A stretch of 64,000 bases of DNA from Archilochus colubris (lineage: Eukaryota; Chordata; Aves; Apodiformes; Trochilidae): NCBI GenBank assembly GCA_023079485.1, contig CM041115.1, forward strand, positions 41,674,305-41,738,304. The letters run 5' to 3'. Below are positions 52,648 to 64,000 of the stretch, one piece after another. The notes beneath the pieces are model-generated. The model did no database searches, was not told the DNA's origin, and was given only the letters and a program-made list of their open reading frames with translations. A program made the position numbers and the translations under genes. Each line of letters starts with the position of its first letter. Position 1 is the stretch's first letter.

Positions 52648-53339
52648 GAATCATAGAATCATAGAATCATAGAATCATAGAATCATAGAATCAGCTGGGT
52701 TGGAAGGGACCTCTGAGATCATCACGTCCAACCCTTGATCCACTATTGCTGCAGTTACCAGACCATGGCACTGAGTGCCACATCCAGTCTCTTTTTAAAT
52801 ATCTACAGGGACGGATAATCCACTACTTCCCTGGGCAGCCCACTCCAATGTCTGATCACCCTCTCCGTAAAGAAATTCTTTCTAATATCCAACCTAAACC
52901 TCCCCTGGTACAACTTAAGACCGTGCCCTCTTGTTTTGCTGAGAGTTGCCTGGGAAAAGAGACCAACCCCCCCCCCCGGCTACACTCTCCTTTCAGGGAG
53001 TTGTAGAGAGCAATGAGGTCTCCCCTGAGCCTCCTCTTCTCCAGGCTGAACAGCCCCAGCTCCCTCAGCCTCACCTCATGGGACTTGTATGGGAGTCCCT
53101 TCACCAGCCTGGTTGCCCTCCTTTGGACCCTCTCCAGGACCTCAATCTCCTTCCTGAACTGAGGGGCCCAGAACTGGACACAGTACTCGAGGTGTGGCCT
53201 TACCAGGGCTGAGTACAGGGGCAGAATCCCTTCCCTGGACCTGTTGGCCACGCTGTTCCTGATACAGGCCAGGATGCCGTTGGCTTTCTTGGCCACCTGG
53301 GCACACTGCTGGCTCATGTTCAGCTTCCTGTCAATCCAG
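52648..53339 (-). mobile_element. Young CR1 LINE 3' end with expanded octamer tail
   Basis: The plus strand begins with about five to six tandem copies of AGAATCAT (52648-52690), the antisense of the CR1 3' terminal microsatellite. After that come 'tgggttggaagggacctctg' and a long, well-preserved antisense of the ORF2 C-terminus. On the minus strand 52856-53317 is one uninterrupted frame. It starts with [19 protein letters not shown], carries [13 protein letters not shown] in the middle and [19 protein letters not shown] towards the end. The copy is 5'-truncated at about 53339, so it lacks the reverse transcriptase core. The intact frame and low divergence from the 61 kb copy suggest a relatively recent insertion. 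It lies antisense to the inferred plus-strand gene. Confidence 0.95.
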
Positions 53340-56300
53340 GGTGTTACCTGTTTTTAACTTAAACTGTCAAAATGCCTTTTTTTAGAGAAAATAGTTTAAT
53401 TCAAATTTGAAAAATCACTCACCTATTAAGAGAATTAAAGTCTTGTCCATTAATTTATAATCAGCAGTCACACTGGTTTCTAGTTTAGGAACACAGATTC
53501 AATTAGCTTACATAGAGGAATTAAAGTTTTAATTAAAATTTTAGTTTAAGTTGAAGTTCCTGTGCTTGTTTTCAGAGATAACTTTTGAAAAATCTACAGT
53601 GAGAACTGGAAAACATGATTAAATTGGTGTTTTTTTCCTTTTGAGGTTGACATATGGTTTGAATTATAAATGATGAAAACCAGTATTATTTAAGTAGTTA
53701 GGCCAAGCTGTTCTGAGACATTGAAAGAGAAATCTATACAATGTTTTTTTTTCTTTTTCCTGACAACACAGAAGTAAGATCTTCATATATTTACCTCTTT
53801 GAAGTGCAAGTGCTAAAGGAAATTGGTTATTTTTTTTAATTTGGTGATGCTGCAATTGTTCTTCAAAATGAAGTTCATCTTCCCGTATGGGAGCACCAAA
53901 CTATTGCATTCCAGGCATATAGTTACTTTCGAAGATTTTTTTAGTTGATGGAGTGTTTCTAATATCTTGTTAGATGAATAACTCTGGCAGTGGTGTGACC
54001 TTGTACTTCTACAATGTCTTACATTCAGTGATTTTATTGGTTAAATGGGTCAAGCTCAGATAATTGTAAGCCATTTATTCAACTTACTCTGTTATTCTGT
54101 GTTCTTCAATCAGATGTGAAATGGCTTGAGAAAAACAGCAGTTTATAATAAAAGTCTGTCAATTTAAAACCATCCTCTAATTTTTAAGAATTTTCCAGTC
54201 TGCAGTAAGTAATCTTGTGTTATCTCATCCTCCAAAATAGGAATTCTCAGTGGCCAGCACCTATTTTAAGAAAGGTGGGCAATGGCAGGACTCTGTATGC
54301 AAGTTTCTATTATGGCTTACTTATATTTAAAGATAATTATGCAGCCAAATAAATCCAGCACAGGATTACTGATAAAAATCACCCACTTGTGAAAGAAGAA
54401 ATTTGTTCAGTATGGAGTGTTTTTTGGGGTGCAGGGAAGGGCGTAACACAAACTCAATTAGAAAAAAAGGTCTTGCTTTTGCTTTCTTGGTTTTTTGTTT
54501 TGTTTAGGTTTTTTGTTGTTGTTTGCCTTTTTCTTTCTTTTATTGTTTCAGGTTTTTTTGTTTGTTTGTTTGTTTTTTGTTTTTTTAAGAGAGCCTGGTA
54601 AACAGGAGTAGGTTTTAACTGCTAAAATAGAAGCCAAAAGATAATGATCTTAATGCACTTATCTTGAGTTGAAAATGACATCCGAGATCACTTTTGACTT
54701 AATGACCCTCAACTACAGTATCGATTCCAGGCCAAAGTACTGAGAATAGGAGAGTTGCAAATTTTAGAGTTCCTAATGATACATTCATGCTACTCCTTTC
54801 ATGGAAGTGAATTCTGTCACATCTAAGAAACTATATGCTTCAGTAACTTCAATTAAAATGTGTTTTTCTGAAATGAAGAAATAAATGTAACCCTTGTTAT
54901 ATACGATGGACATGTTTATTTTTCATAGTGCGTCTGAATTAATTTACTCTTTGTTCTTGTGTATGTAGACATTTAGAAAAATATCAGGAACATACTTGCT
55001 AGCTGAATAGAAATGAGTAAAATAAGATATAAAAAGAAATATAAGCAAGCAAACATATTTGCTCTGTAAAGAAACAGCTTTCTTTCTGCCTTGTTAGTGT
55101 AGAATACAAAATGGTGTTCACTGCAGAATTTTAGCAACTTGTTGTTTTGGAGGTAAATATTTCTTATGAAGCTATTACCATGCAAATGTGAGTGGAATCA
55201 GCATAGAATGGAACCAGCACAGGTGAGGAATAGAGGCAGCAGTCTTAAGCGTGCAATGTCTTTATGTTAGCAGGACATATTTATTAATTTATAATTCTTT
55301 ACATTTATCTTGATTTTAAAATACCACAAGTTACATGGAAAAAGGACGGTTGAAATGATGTCCCTGCTGACAGTTCTTTGCAAAGAAGAGTTGTTCAGTA
55401 GAATTAAGTATGTGAATGAGAGAGGTTAATATAACACAGGAACATTCCTGTAATTGTGTGTATGTCTGTGCCTGTGTGGAAGAGTAGTTGTGCACATGCA
55501 GGTAAGTGCATGCCATGAGAAACCCCCTAAGGTATGTAATAATTTCAGTTTCTAGCTATTGTCATGCAAATTGTGAAATACATATTTTTAATGTACAAAT
55601 TTTCTCATCTGCTTTGTTAGTTCTGTGTTTTACCCTTGGTACAGAAGAATCGGGGTCCTGCTGCCAGAGACCTCTGTAATCAGTATGACACCAGGTTTGT
55701 TACATCTGTAAATGTACCCGAGCAGATGATGAAAGACTCGGAACATTGTATATCCAGTGCTTGTGAAATCTTTTCTTGTCTGTGACTTCTGTTTGTGAAA
55801 TACTATTACTTTAAATCTCAAAATTAATGTTTCCAAAAAGATAGACAGGTTGAGCAAACTGACAAAATCAGGAATGTGGGAATTGGTAAGCAAACCCAGA
55901 TCTCTCTGTTGAGGGTGCAGCTCAGTGCTTGGAATTCTGGAAGTTCCTAATAGGTAACAAAAATATATTTATTTATTTATTATTTTTATTTCTTTTAAAT
56001 ATCATCATTGTTCCAGTTTTCATCTGTTCCCGCCTAACAGGTGTGAGAAAGGAAATACTGAAAACAAAGCAAGAGATCCTGTGGTCTTCATGTAAAGTCT
56101 GTAGCTTGAAAAGAAAGATAACAAGCAAGAGGCCAATTTTAGTTGACATTTTTCCCACTCCCCTCTTGGCGAAGAAGCGAATTTTTCTAGGAGGATGATT
56201 TTTTTGTCCAATCCTTTATAGGCTGTGCTCATCATCTAAAATCTTATTCAAAGTTCTTCTTCTCCCTCCTCAATAACATTTCTGAAATTCGTCTTTTTGC

Positions 56301-59300
56301 ACAGTCAATGTCTTTTGCTAAATCACTTCTTTATCCTTGTACAAAATTTAAGGGATTTTCATTTGTTTATTTTTGATTTATTTCAAAGCCTCACCAATAA
56401 AAGTAGACTTTTTTCTCTAATGATTAAATGTAAATAATGTATTATTTTAATGTTACAATGAAATGTTCACAGAATATTCAAAGAACTTACCAGGTGAATT
56501 TGCAAGATGACACATTTGCAACCTGCAATTTTAGAAGATTTTAAATTGCTTTTTTATCTTTCTGGCTTGTCTTGAGGGAAGAAGTCTTCTTATTTTGGTA
56601 CAAATCTATTCATAAAATGTTCATGTATATTATTTTTGTATTCAACTTTTTTTGCTTTATGTTTGTCAACACTACATTTCAGTTGCTAGTTGCCAGCCTA
56701 ATAACAGAGGAAACAAAAATTCATTTAAACTTGACTTACTACTTGCTAAATATTCAATTTTCCTTTGAATTCTCTGTTATCAGCAAATTTCACAATCTAG
56801 GTAATATATAAAAATTAAAAACTAGCAGAATCCTCAGTAGAGATGACTAGTAAAATTCCACTAGGTATTCCCATGTACAGCACTTCCATGTGTGAACACA
56901 ACAATTTTTTTATAGTCTTAAACTTATTTCAGAACTCATAAAGAAACTGAACTTGATTTCTGTGTATGAAGGTAGAAGTATTCTAATTCTGATTTTTGAG
57001 TGACCCAATCCAATCTTGAGTGTCTTCATTTTAAGACATGAGTTTTTTCATATTTGAAATTAGCTAACAAAAGACTTAAAAAACCCCCACCATTTGTTTT
57101 GATTTTAGTTTAAGGGAGATTACCTTGTACAGAACCTCATCTTGGTTTTTTCCTGGCACATTTTTATGGTTTTTTTAACACATTAACTAAATTGATGATT
57201 TATAGTTTGTTCATCAGTGTCCTTCAAAAAACTTTTATGGACTTGAGTAACTAGAACTGGACATTTGAGCAATTCAGTGAGAATGATGCATTTTGCAGAA
57301 AAGCTGGATATCTTTTTTTCCCTGTAATTTTTCTGTGTTGCCAGGTGATTCCTGCCCATGCCTGTAATTTTCAGGTTATTTTTTTGTCTGATAGATCATC
57401 TTACTTTTGAATGTAGATTTTGAGATTATTTTTCCTATTCTTGTATACTTTAATATAGACAGAATCGTATATATTAGTAGGATGTAATGTGTTTTATAAC
57501 CCTCCATGTGTTGACCAATAAATGAGACTGGGATTGTTTTAATGTTTGAAATTCTTTAACATCACTCCAGATGTTTGCAAGAAAAAAATTCTGTGATTAT
57601 ACATGGTATAATCTTAACCCAAACTATGTGTATAGTTACTGGAATGTTGTTCTGTATCAGGCAGACTTGTGTTGCATGTTTGGCTGCTTAGAGTTCATCC
57701 TTTTTTTTATGGGTACTTAAGTATAATCTCTCAGGAAATTTAATTTTCTACTTCTGTTTTCCATTTAATTCACTTCTGTAGTTGCTCGTCTTTACTTCTT
57801 CCCTATCCCTCTCATGTCTTATTGTCACAATCTTGTGCACCCCAGAAACATAATGCGCTAGCTAGCAAAGTTTTCTTTCTTAATTCAATACACAATGCTT
57901 GTCCTTAACTGCAACATGTGGACAGAAAGAGATGATGTCCAATCCCAAACGTAAGGATCATATCCTGCCACATAATCTGCACTGAGATGTCTGGCTGTTT
58001 TTAAACAGCTTCAAATCTTATACTCGTTTGTCATTGGCAGCACTACATCAAAACTGTGGGACCCTCAGACTACTTTTTTTTATTATTATGTATAAGTTCC
58101 AAGATGGTGGCAAATGCTGAATATCTAAGGGTCTGACTGTGACTTTCCCAGTCTGGCCTTTGTTTATGGGTGGTATGAATGTCCTGGGCTGTGAGAGATA
58201 ATCTCTTATTTGAGAAAAACTAATTTTCTGGGAACTGATGGGAGAATTGAAGAGATAGAAGTGTTGCATTGCAGCACCTGGGTTTCAGTGTTGTTGCTTG
58301 TGGTGAGACTGTGTTGACTGGGATTTTTCCCTGGTGTTAGGAGCTAACACACTGATTTGTTTTTGTCCTAGAAGCTAGATTCAAGGGAAGGGGGGAAGTG
58401 AGACTCTCCCCACTCTCTCAAGATGTCTATTGTTAGCACAAAATCTGTTCTGCATCAACAACAGAATGACTCTGAACTGCAGCAGGGGCAGAAGTAGAAA
58501 ATTATTCAATTTGGGCTAAATTTAAAACGCTGCTTCATTTTAAAAACTACAGGGTTCATTTGTTGTTGAAGTGATACCAGCCAGGAAGGGGTGAATATTT
58601 TACCCCTTTAATGTATTGGCATGCCTGTTATTTAGAGAGAGGCTGAAACTCTGGCAGTTTTAAAAATAAAGCGTCTGGAATGTCAGCATCAGCTTCTCTG
58701 ATGGAGTAGGTGTATTGATGTACAGTTTTACTGCACAGCAGAGATGGCGCTAGCAAAAAAAAAAGAAAAAAAAATCCAGAGATCATGGAAGCATGCAAAT
58801 CTATCATCTAAATTATGGTATCAGACATATTTCTGTAGTATTTGAGCCATAAAGAACCTAACCTTGATGCATCTTTTCTATAATAAAGTCATGGTCGCGT
58901 CTAGCTCTTTTTTTCAAACAGGACTTGTCAGTCCAATGAAGTATAAAATAATTTTATTGGGCCCATTCTTATAATAAGATAGAGAGCACTGTGTCTAACT
59001 ATGATATTACAGTCACTGTACACTTTTATGGCAACAGCTTGTGTTTAAAATTCTATAGTTGGAAAAAATTAGAATACAAGATGCTATCTAAACCTCCTTT
59101 TTTTGGTGTTTACATTAATTTTTTTTATGACGGGTAAAAGCGGGTAGTCCCAAGCACTACAGAGGTTCAGTTAAGCTTCAGTTAAATAAGTACTGTAGTA
59201 AACTTGGCAGAATTTAAATCTCAGATTTAATGTATAATCAGTGCTGGTCAAGCATTTACCATGAAAATTGTATTTTCTCAGAAAACTGCAGTTGTGTTAT

Positions 59301-61297
59301 GAAAAATACCTGCTATCTAAATGAAAACATATTAAAACCAAACCAAACCAAATCAAATCAAAAACATTTCCAGGAAAAATAAGCAAATAAAAACAAGGAC
59401 AGCAACATCCAAATAATTCCACAACTGACTGAGTTTGTAAAGCTGCTTAGGTACTTTGTGACAACTGTACTGGGTTCAGTACAATTCAGACCTATTTTTG
59501 TGTAGGGTCTGTTTTTCGACTCAATTTATTTTCCAGGAAAATACGCCTCTGAGGAACCCAGATGACTTGACTAGATGTGAGTTGTGCCTTAATTTGCTTC
59601 CAGAATCTCTAATAAAGCCCATCTTACATCATATAAAGCCTATCTTAAGAACACTAACTGAAAGAAAAATACAGGAAACAGGAAATTGGCCAGTCTTCCA
59701 GCTTTCTCCAAATTTGTGGAAAAGCTGGAGGAAGAAACCAACCAAGCTGCATTCTGCCAAGAAAAACAGACAGCAGGTTTTAGTCTGGTCTACTTAGTAA
59801 TTTTTACATTTTTCCATCTCTGTCTGTCTAACAAAACCTCAAAAAAGTGAAATAAGTAAAAAAACCCTCTTGTAGCTGTGTTCCACAGAGACTCTCAAAG
59901 CTCTTCTGTACTTGCTCTGGCACTTCCTTTATGTTTCATAGTTCACCATAACAGTTGTTTTCAGACATGATTTCTACAGCTTTGGTGATGACACAATTAT
60001 TTTAAAGGAAAGAGTCACCCTACAGGTTTTCTCTTTCCAGGGAACATACCTTGTTTCTGTGAAGTATTCTTTGTCCATAATGAGGAGAAAGCCTGGCAAA
60101 CGTGGAAATATTTGAACTAACAAAGATTTTAATAAAGTCTTTACTGGGTGTAATGTAGCCTTCAAGACAGAAACAGTTGTGCTTTTTGGGTCCCCTAAGT
60201 GCATTGTTTCCATGCGGCTCATCAATTTTTAAGCAACGTTTTCAGCTCCAAAATTAGCTTTATTTTGATTTTTAGAAGTTGTCAGTGGAGGAAGAGGTTT
60301 TGAGGAAACTATCAAATACTGCCCCAGGAAACAGGCTAAAGAAGTATCTCCAGCCCATCGAGTGTATGGTGATATGACATATATGTTTTCAACAGTTGCC
60401 CATCAAAAGAACAGTTGGAAGGTTCCTAAGAAAATAAGAACAAATCTTCTAGCACTTGCAGTTACTATTGCTAAATCATTCACATCCTTTTTTCTCGACA
60501 GTAAAAATTCTTATGAGATATGATTAGACTGTTACAACTTATAATGGAAAAATCAATGCAGTAAGAAAATTAAATTTTACTGAGAGCCTTTAGGCAAAAT
60601 GCAATGTGAAAATGCATTTTAGCTTCCCTTGTGGTTCAGAGGAAAAGGAAGAAATGGAATCTAGGTTAGCTGTCAGAGCACAACAGTTTTTAGAAGCCAG
60701 TAAAGCAGCCTGTGAACTAAACTCTTGCTTAATGTATTTCTTCCCTGATTACTTAATAATGTGAAAATAACCACCTTAATCTGATCATTTGAAAGGTCAG
60801 AAGTCTCTTTTACCCTTTTAAAAAAAAACAGTCTTTGGTCAAAATCAATGACTAGATTCATCTTCCCAGGAAGAGGATTTAGCAGAAGGAAAATGATTCA
60901 TCTGCTAAGGTATACAGCAATGACATCTGAACCCCTGGAGAGAGAGTGAGAGTGAGAGTAGCTAAAGTGGAATGAGGTGATTGTGGTGTAATCAAAAAGA
61001 AGTCGATCAAAGCTGCCAACAAGCTCTTGTGGAGAAGTGACATATATACTACATTTGGTGTGCTTTGTAATCACTGTAAGTGGTCACTGTCTCTTGCTGG
61101 CGGACAGCTATGGCAAACACAAACTGACACACGTGACAATTAGGGATTTAAAGCTTATTAAAAAAATAAAAATCCTGAAGTCTGTGCTTTGGGCTCACTG
61201 TTTTAAAGTAAGAGAAACATTCGTAACTTTTCTATTTCATGAAATAATCTGTTTATAAAAAATTCACAGGTGCAAACAAAACAATCAGGATCAAGGT
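53340..61297. other. AT-rich sequence between two CR1 copies, probable intron
   Basis: No gene or transposon recognised. A T/G-rich tract lies at about 54487-54588 (TTTG and TTTTTG units). A consensus-like splice donor (CAG|GTAAGT, GT at 55502-55503) has no matching coding exon. The open frame at 59498-59797 is discussed under findings. Confidence 0.5.
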
Positions 61298-63210
61298 TAG
61301 AATCATAGAATCATAGAATTGTCCGGGTTGGAAGGGACCTCAGAGATCATCTAGTCCAACCCTTGACCCACCGGAGCAGTTGCTAGACCATGGCACTGAG
61401 TGCCACATCCAGTCTTTTTTTAAATGTCTCCAGGGACGGAGAATCCACCACCTCCCCGGGCAGTCCATTCCACAGCCTAATCACCCTCTCCGTGAAGAAA
61501 TTCTTTCTAATATCCAACCTAAACCTCCCCTGGCACAACCTAAGACTGTGTCCTCTTGTCTTGTTGAAGGGCGTCTGTGAAAAGAGTCCAGTTCCCACCT
61601 CGCTACAGCCTCCTTTCAGGTAGTTGTAGACAGCAATGAGGTCTCCCCTGAGCCTCCTCTTCTTCAGGCTGAACAGCCCCAGCTCTCTCAGCCTCTCCTC
61701 ATAGGGCTGTGCTCGAGTCCCTTCACCAGCCTGGTTGCCCTCCTTTGGACCTGTTCCAGGACCTCTACATCCTTCTTAAACTGAGGGGCCCAGAACTGGA
61801 CACAGTACTCGAGGTGTGGCCTAACCAGCGCTGAGTACAGGGGAAGAATCACCTCCCTGGACCTGCTGGTGACGCTGTTTTGGATACAGGCCAGGATGCC
61901 ATTGGCCTTCTTGGCCACCTGGGCACACTGCTGGCTCATGTTCAGTTTCTTGTCGATGCAGACTCCCAGGTCCCTTTCTGCCTGGCTGCTCTCCAGCCAC
62001 TCTGTGCCCAGCCTGTAGCGCTGCATGGGGTTGTTGTGGCCAAAGTGCAGGACCCGGCACTTGGTCTTGTTGAACCTCATCCCGTTGGAATCGGCCCAGC
62101 TCTCCAGTCTGTCCAGGTCCCTTTGCAGAGCCCTCCTGCCTTCGAGTTGGTCCACACTTCCTCCCAGCTTGGTGTCATCTGCGATTTGCTGATGATGGAC
62201 TCAATCCCTTCGTCTAAGTCATCGATAAAGATGTTAAACAGAACTGGGCCCAATACTGATCCCTGGGGGACACCACTAGTGACCGGCCGCCAACTGGATG
62301 CAGCCCCGTTCACCACCACTCTCTGGGCCCGGCCCTCCAGCCAGTTCCTAATCCAGCACAGGGTGCTTCTGTCCAAGCTGTGGGCTGACAGCTTTTTCAG
62401 GAGAATGCTATGGGGGACGGTGTCAAAGGCTTTGCTGAAATCCAGGTAAACCACATCCACTGCCTTCCCCTCATCCACCAGACGGGTCACCTGATCATAA
62501 AAGGAGATCAGGTTGGTCAGGCAGGACCTGCCCTTCCTAAACCCGTGCTGGCTGGGTCTGATCCCTTGCCCATCCTGCAGGTGCTGTGTGATTGCACTGA
62601 GGATGATCTGCTCCATAACCCTGCCAGGCACTGAGGTCAGGCTGACGGGCCTGTAGTTTCCCGGGTCCTCCTTCCGGCCCTTTTTGTGGATTGGCGTGAC
62701 ATTCGCCAACTTCCAGTCGTCTGGGATGTCCCCCGTGAGCCAGGACTGTTGGTAGATGATAGAGAGAGGCTTGGCGAGCTCTTCTGCCAGCTCCCTCATC
62801 ACTCTTGGGTGGATCCCATCCGGTCCCATAGACTTGTGGGGGTCCAAGCAGCTCAAGAGGTCACTGACTGTGTCCTTCAATATTACAGGGGGCTGTTTAG
62901 ATTTTTATCACCTTCTATAGGCTCCAGAAGCCTGCTGTCAACAGGATAACCTGTCTTTCTGTTGAAAACTGAGGTAAAGAAGGTGTTAAATACCTCAGCC
63001 TTTTCCTCATCTTTGATAACTATATTCCCACCCATGTCCAGTACAGAATGAATGTTTTCCTTGCCTCTTCTTTTGCAATTGATATATCTGTAGAAGCATT
63101 TCTTATTGTCCTTCACAGAAGTAGCAAGATTCAGTTCATGTTGAAGACAGTGATAGTTTTCTCTGTCACTCGAACAAATGCATGCAGATTCTAAGTAAGA
63201 CATAATTATA
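61298..63210 (-). mobile_element. Largest CR1 LINE copy in the window, 5'-truncated
   Basis: About 1.9 kb, well preserved. The plus strand opens with octamer-type tail units ('tagaatcatagaatcatag') and 'gggttggaagggacctcaga'. It then runs in antisense through the ORF2 C-terminus, the full reverse transcriptase core and the linker before it. Compared with the 52.6 kb copy, the 3' kilobase is almost the same. The endonuclease domain and ORF1 are missing, since a full CR1 is about 4.5 kb. At least two lesions break ORF2: a shift plus stop near 62883, and a one-base loss in the FADD box near 62182. It lies antisense to the inferred host gene. CR1 usually makes no clear target-site duplication, and I see none. 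Confidence 0.95.
61688..63203 (-). pseudogene. Broken CR1 ORF2 (reverse transcriptase)
   Basis: ORF2 of CR1 encodes an endonuclease and reverse transcriptase that copies the element's RNA into DNA at the target site. Three consecutive minus-strand pieces remain. Piece 63203-62883 is the linker, with LNLATSVKDNKKCFYRYI and KAEVFNTFFTSVF. Piece 62880-62077 starts at the block with [17 protein letters not shown] (about residue 12) and carries [14 protein letters not shown] (about 112-125), [11 protein letters not shown] (145-155) with the first catalytic aspartate, and [14 protein letters not shown] (202-215). Its frame is lost at about residue 233, where FADDTKL should follow. Piece 62155-61688 resumes in another frame with [17 protein letters not shown] and the C-terminal QFWAPQF block. 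The one-base loss removes the FADD catalytic box from the frame, so this copy cannot make active enzyme. The endonuclease domain is absent. Confidence 0.9.
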
Positions 63211-64000
63211 ATTTTTAATTATTTGAAATGGATAATGTATTAACTAGTAAATTGAACACATGAATAATCTTAATCTGTTTAGGTAGATCCTTGATACCTA
63301 AGAGAAAGCATAATTCAGCAGCAAGTTGCTTTACATTTTCACGACTTCTCTGGCCTTCTTGGTGGTTTCTGTATTGTCTGGGAGAGGTTTTACACATACC
63401 TCTTCATACCCATTATGTTTGCATGAAAGAAATGTGTACATGTGTTTATATAATACGTGTCTCTATAATATGTTAGAAAAAGATATATTTATACCTTAAA
63501 TACACTCACAGAAAAACTAACTAAAACCCACTTTTTCTGGAACTTGGATTTATGATGGTCAAAATGAAATGCATTCTTTGCTTTGCATTAGCAAAGCCTA
63601 ATATGACCAAATATAAATTTATCTATTTTCTTTTTTGTACATAAATATGAAAAATTAGAAAAAGAAGGTATAACTGGTAGCTTAAAATACTGTATGTCTT
63701 TGAAGGGCCAAAAATAGAAAGCTCATTACTATGCTTGTGTAGGTTTAAAAGAATGAACATTCTTGATAATTATGGTACGTGATAAGATCTCTTGTGCCTA
63801 GCTTTTAAGGATGCTTTAGAGCTATGCACATCTTAGGGTTAATTTGGGGATGAGTAAATATCTCTACATAGCCGCAGTAAATCTAGATCTGATAAAAGGT
63901 TATCCCACCTGAAGTATTTAAACATTTCTAATAATGAGATGGATAACCTTTATGCATTGGCCAAATTACACAAATCTTCAGGCTAATGATAACTAGAGAA
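63211..64000. other. AT-rich sequence, no gene seen
   Basis: No exon, RNA gene or transposon recognised beyond the 5' end of the large CR1 copy. Probably still intron of the inferred gene. Confidence 0.5.

Noticed and set aside
55450..55507. Perfect splice donor CAG|GTAAGT at 55499-55507
   Set aside because: There is no acceptor and open frame forming a sensible exon before it, and isolated perfect donors are frequent in vertebrate introns.
61880..62449. Plus-strand open frame of 189 codons
   Set aside because: It is the exact antisense of the CR1 reverse transcriptase on the minus strand, a shadow of that coding sequence.
1..64000. CRISPR arrays, operons, tRNA or rRNA genes, plasmid or phage modules
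   Set aside because: I looked for regularly spaced direct repeats, packed same-strand coding frames and conserved RNA gene boxes. I saw none, and the repeat content is that of a bird nuclear genome.

Overview
The window looks like bird nuclear DNA. The evidence is repeat content: at least seven CR1-type LINE fragments (two ending in the avian CR1 octamer array of the AGAATCAT type) and two copies of an LTR family that I recognise as common in bird genomes. Nothing suggests bacteria, plasmid or phage: there are no operons, no ribosome-binding sites and no long unique coding frames. The order or species of bird cannot be given.

Layout. From 1 to about 29 kb is AT-rich DNA carrying five old, 5'-truncated CR1 copies (about 0.55-0.92, 9.99-10.54, 13.88-14.73, 22.57-24.14 and 27.86-29.02 kb) and two LTRs of one family in opposite orientations (1.59-2.05 kb plus, 25.24-26.29 kb minus). 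From 29.0 to 52.6 kb I recognise no transposon at all. Inside this gap, at about 35.1-37.4 kb, lies a GC-rich, CpG-dense promoter island. It contains a probable exon ending at 36988 with a good splice donor, and is followed by a short probable exon at 37684-37791 with a strong acceptor and donor. Both read on the plus strand and look like 5' UTR. I could not identify the gene. From 37.8 kb onward the sequence fits a long first or second intron: repeat-poor to 52.6 kb, then two younger CR1 copies (52.65-53.34 and 61.30-63.21 kb). The last is the largest and keeps most of a reverse transcriptase domain, disabled by a one-base loss in its catalytic box.

How it fits together. The simplest reading is the 5' end of one long plus-strand gene with a CpG-island promoter, upstream DNA on its left and intron on its right. 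All seven CR1 copies lie antisense to this inferred gene. The promoter is surrounded by purine, CA, pyrimidine and TA tracts prone to unusual DNA structures. No novel coding system is visible. The points most worth a second look are the unidentified promoter with its split leader, the transposon-free interval around it, the one-sided CR1 orientation, and an unexplained exon-like open frame at 32.07-32.28 kb.
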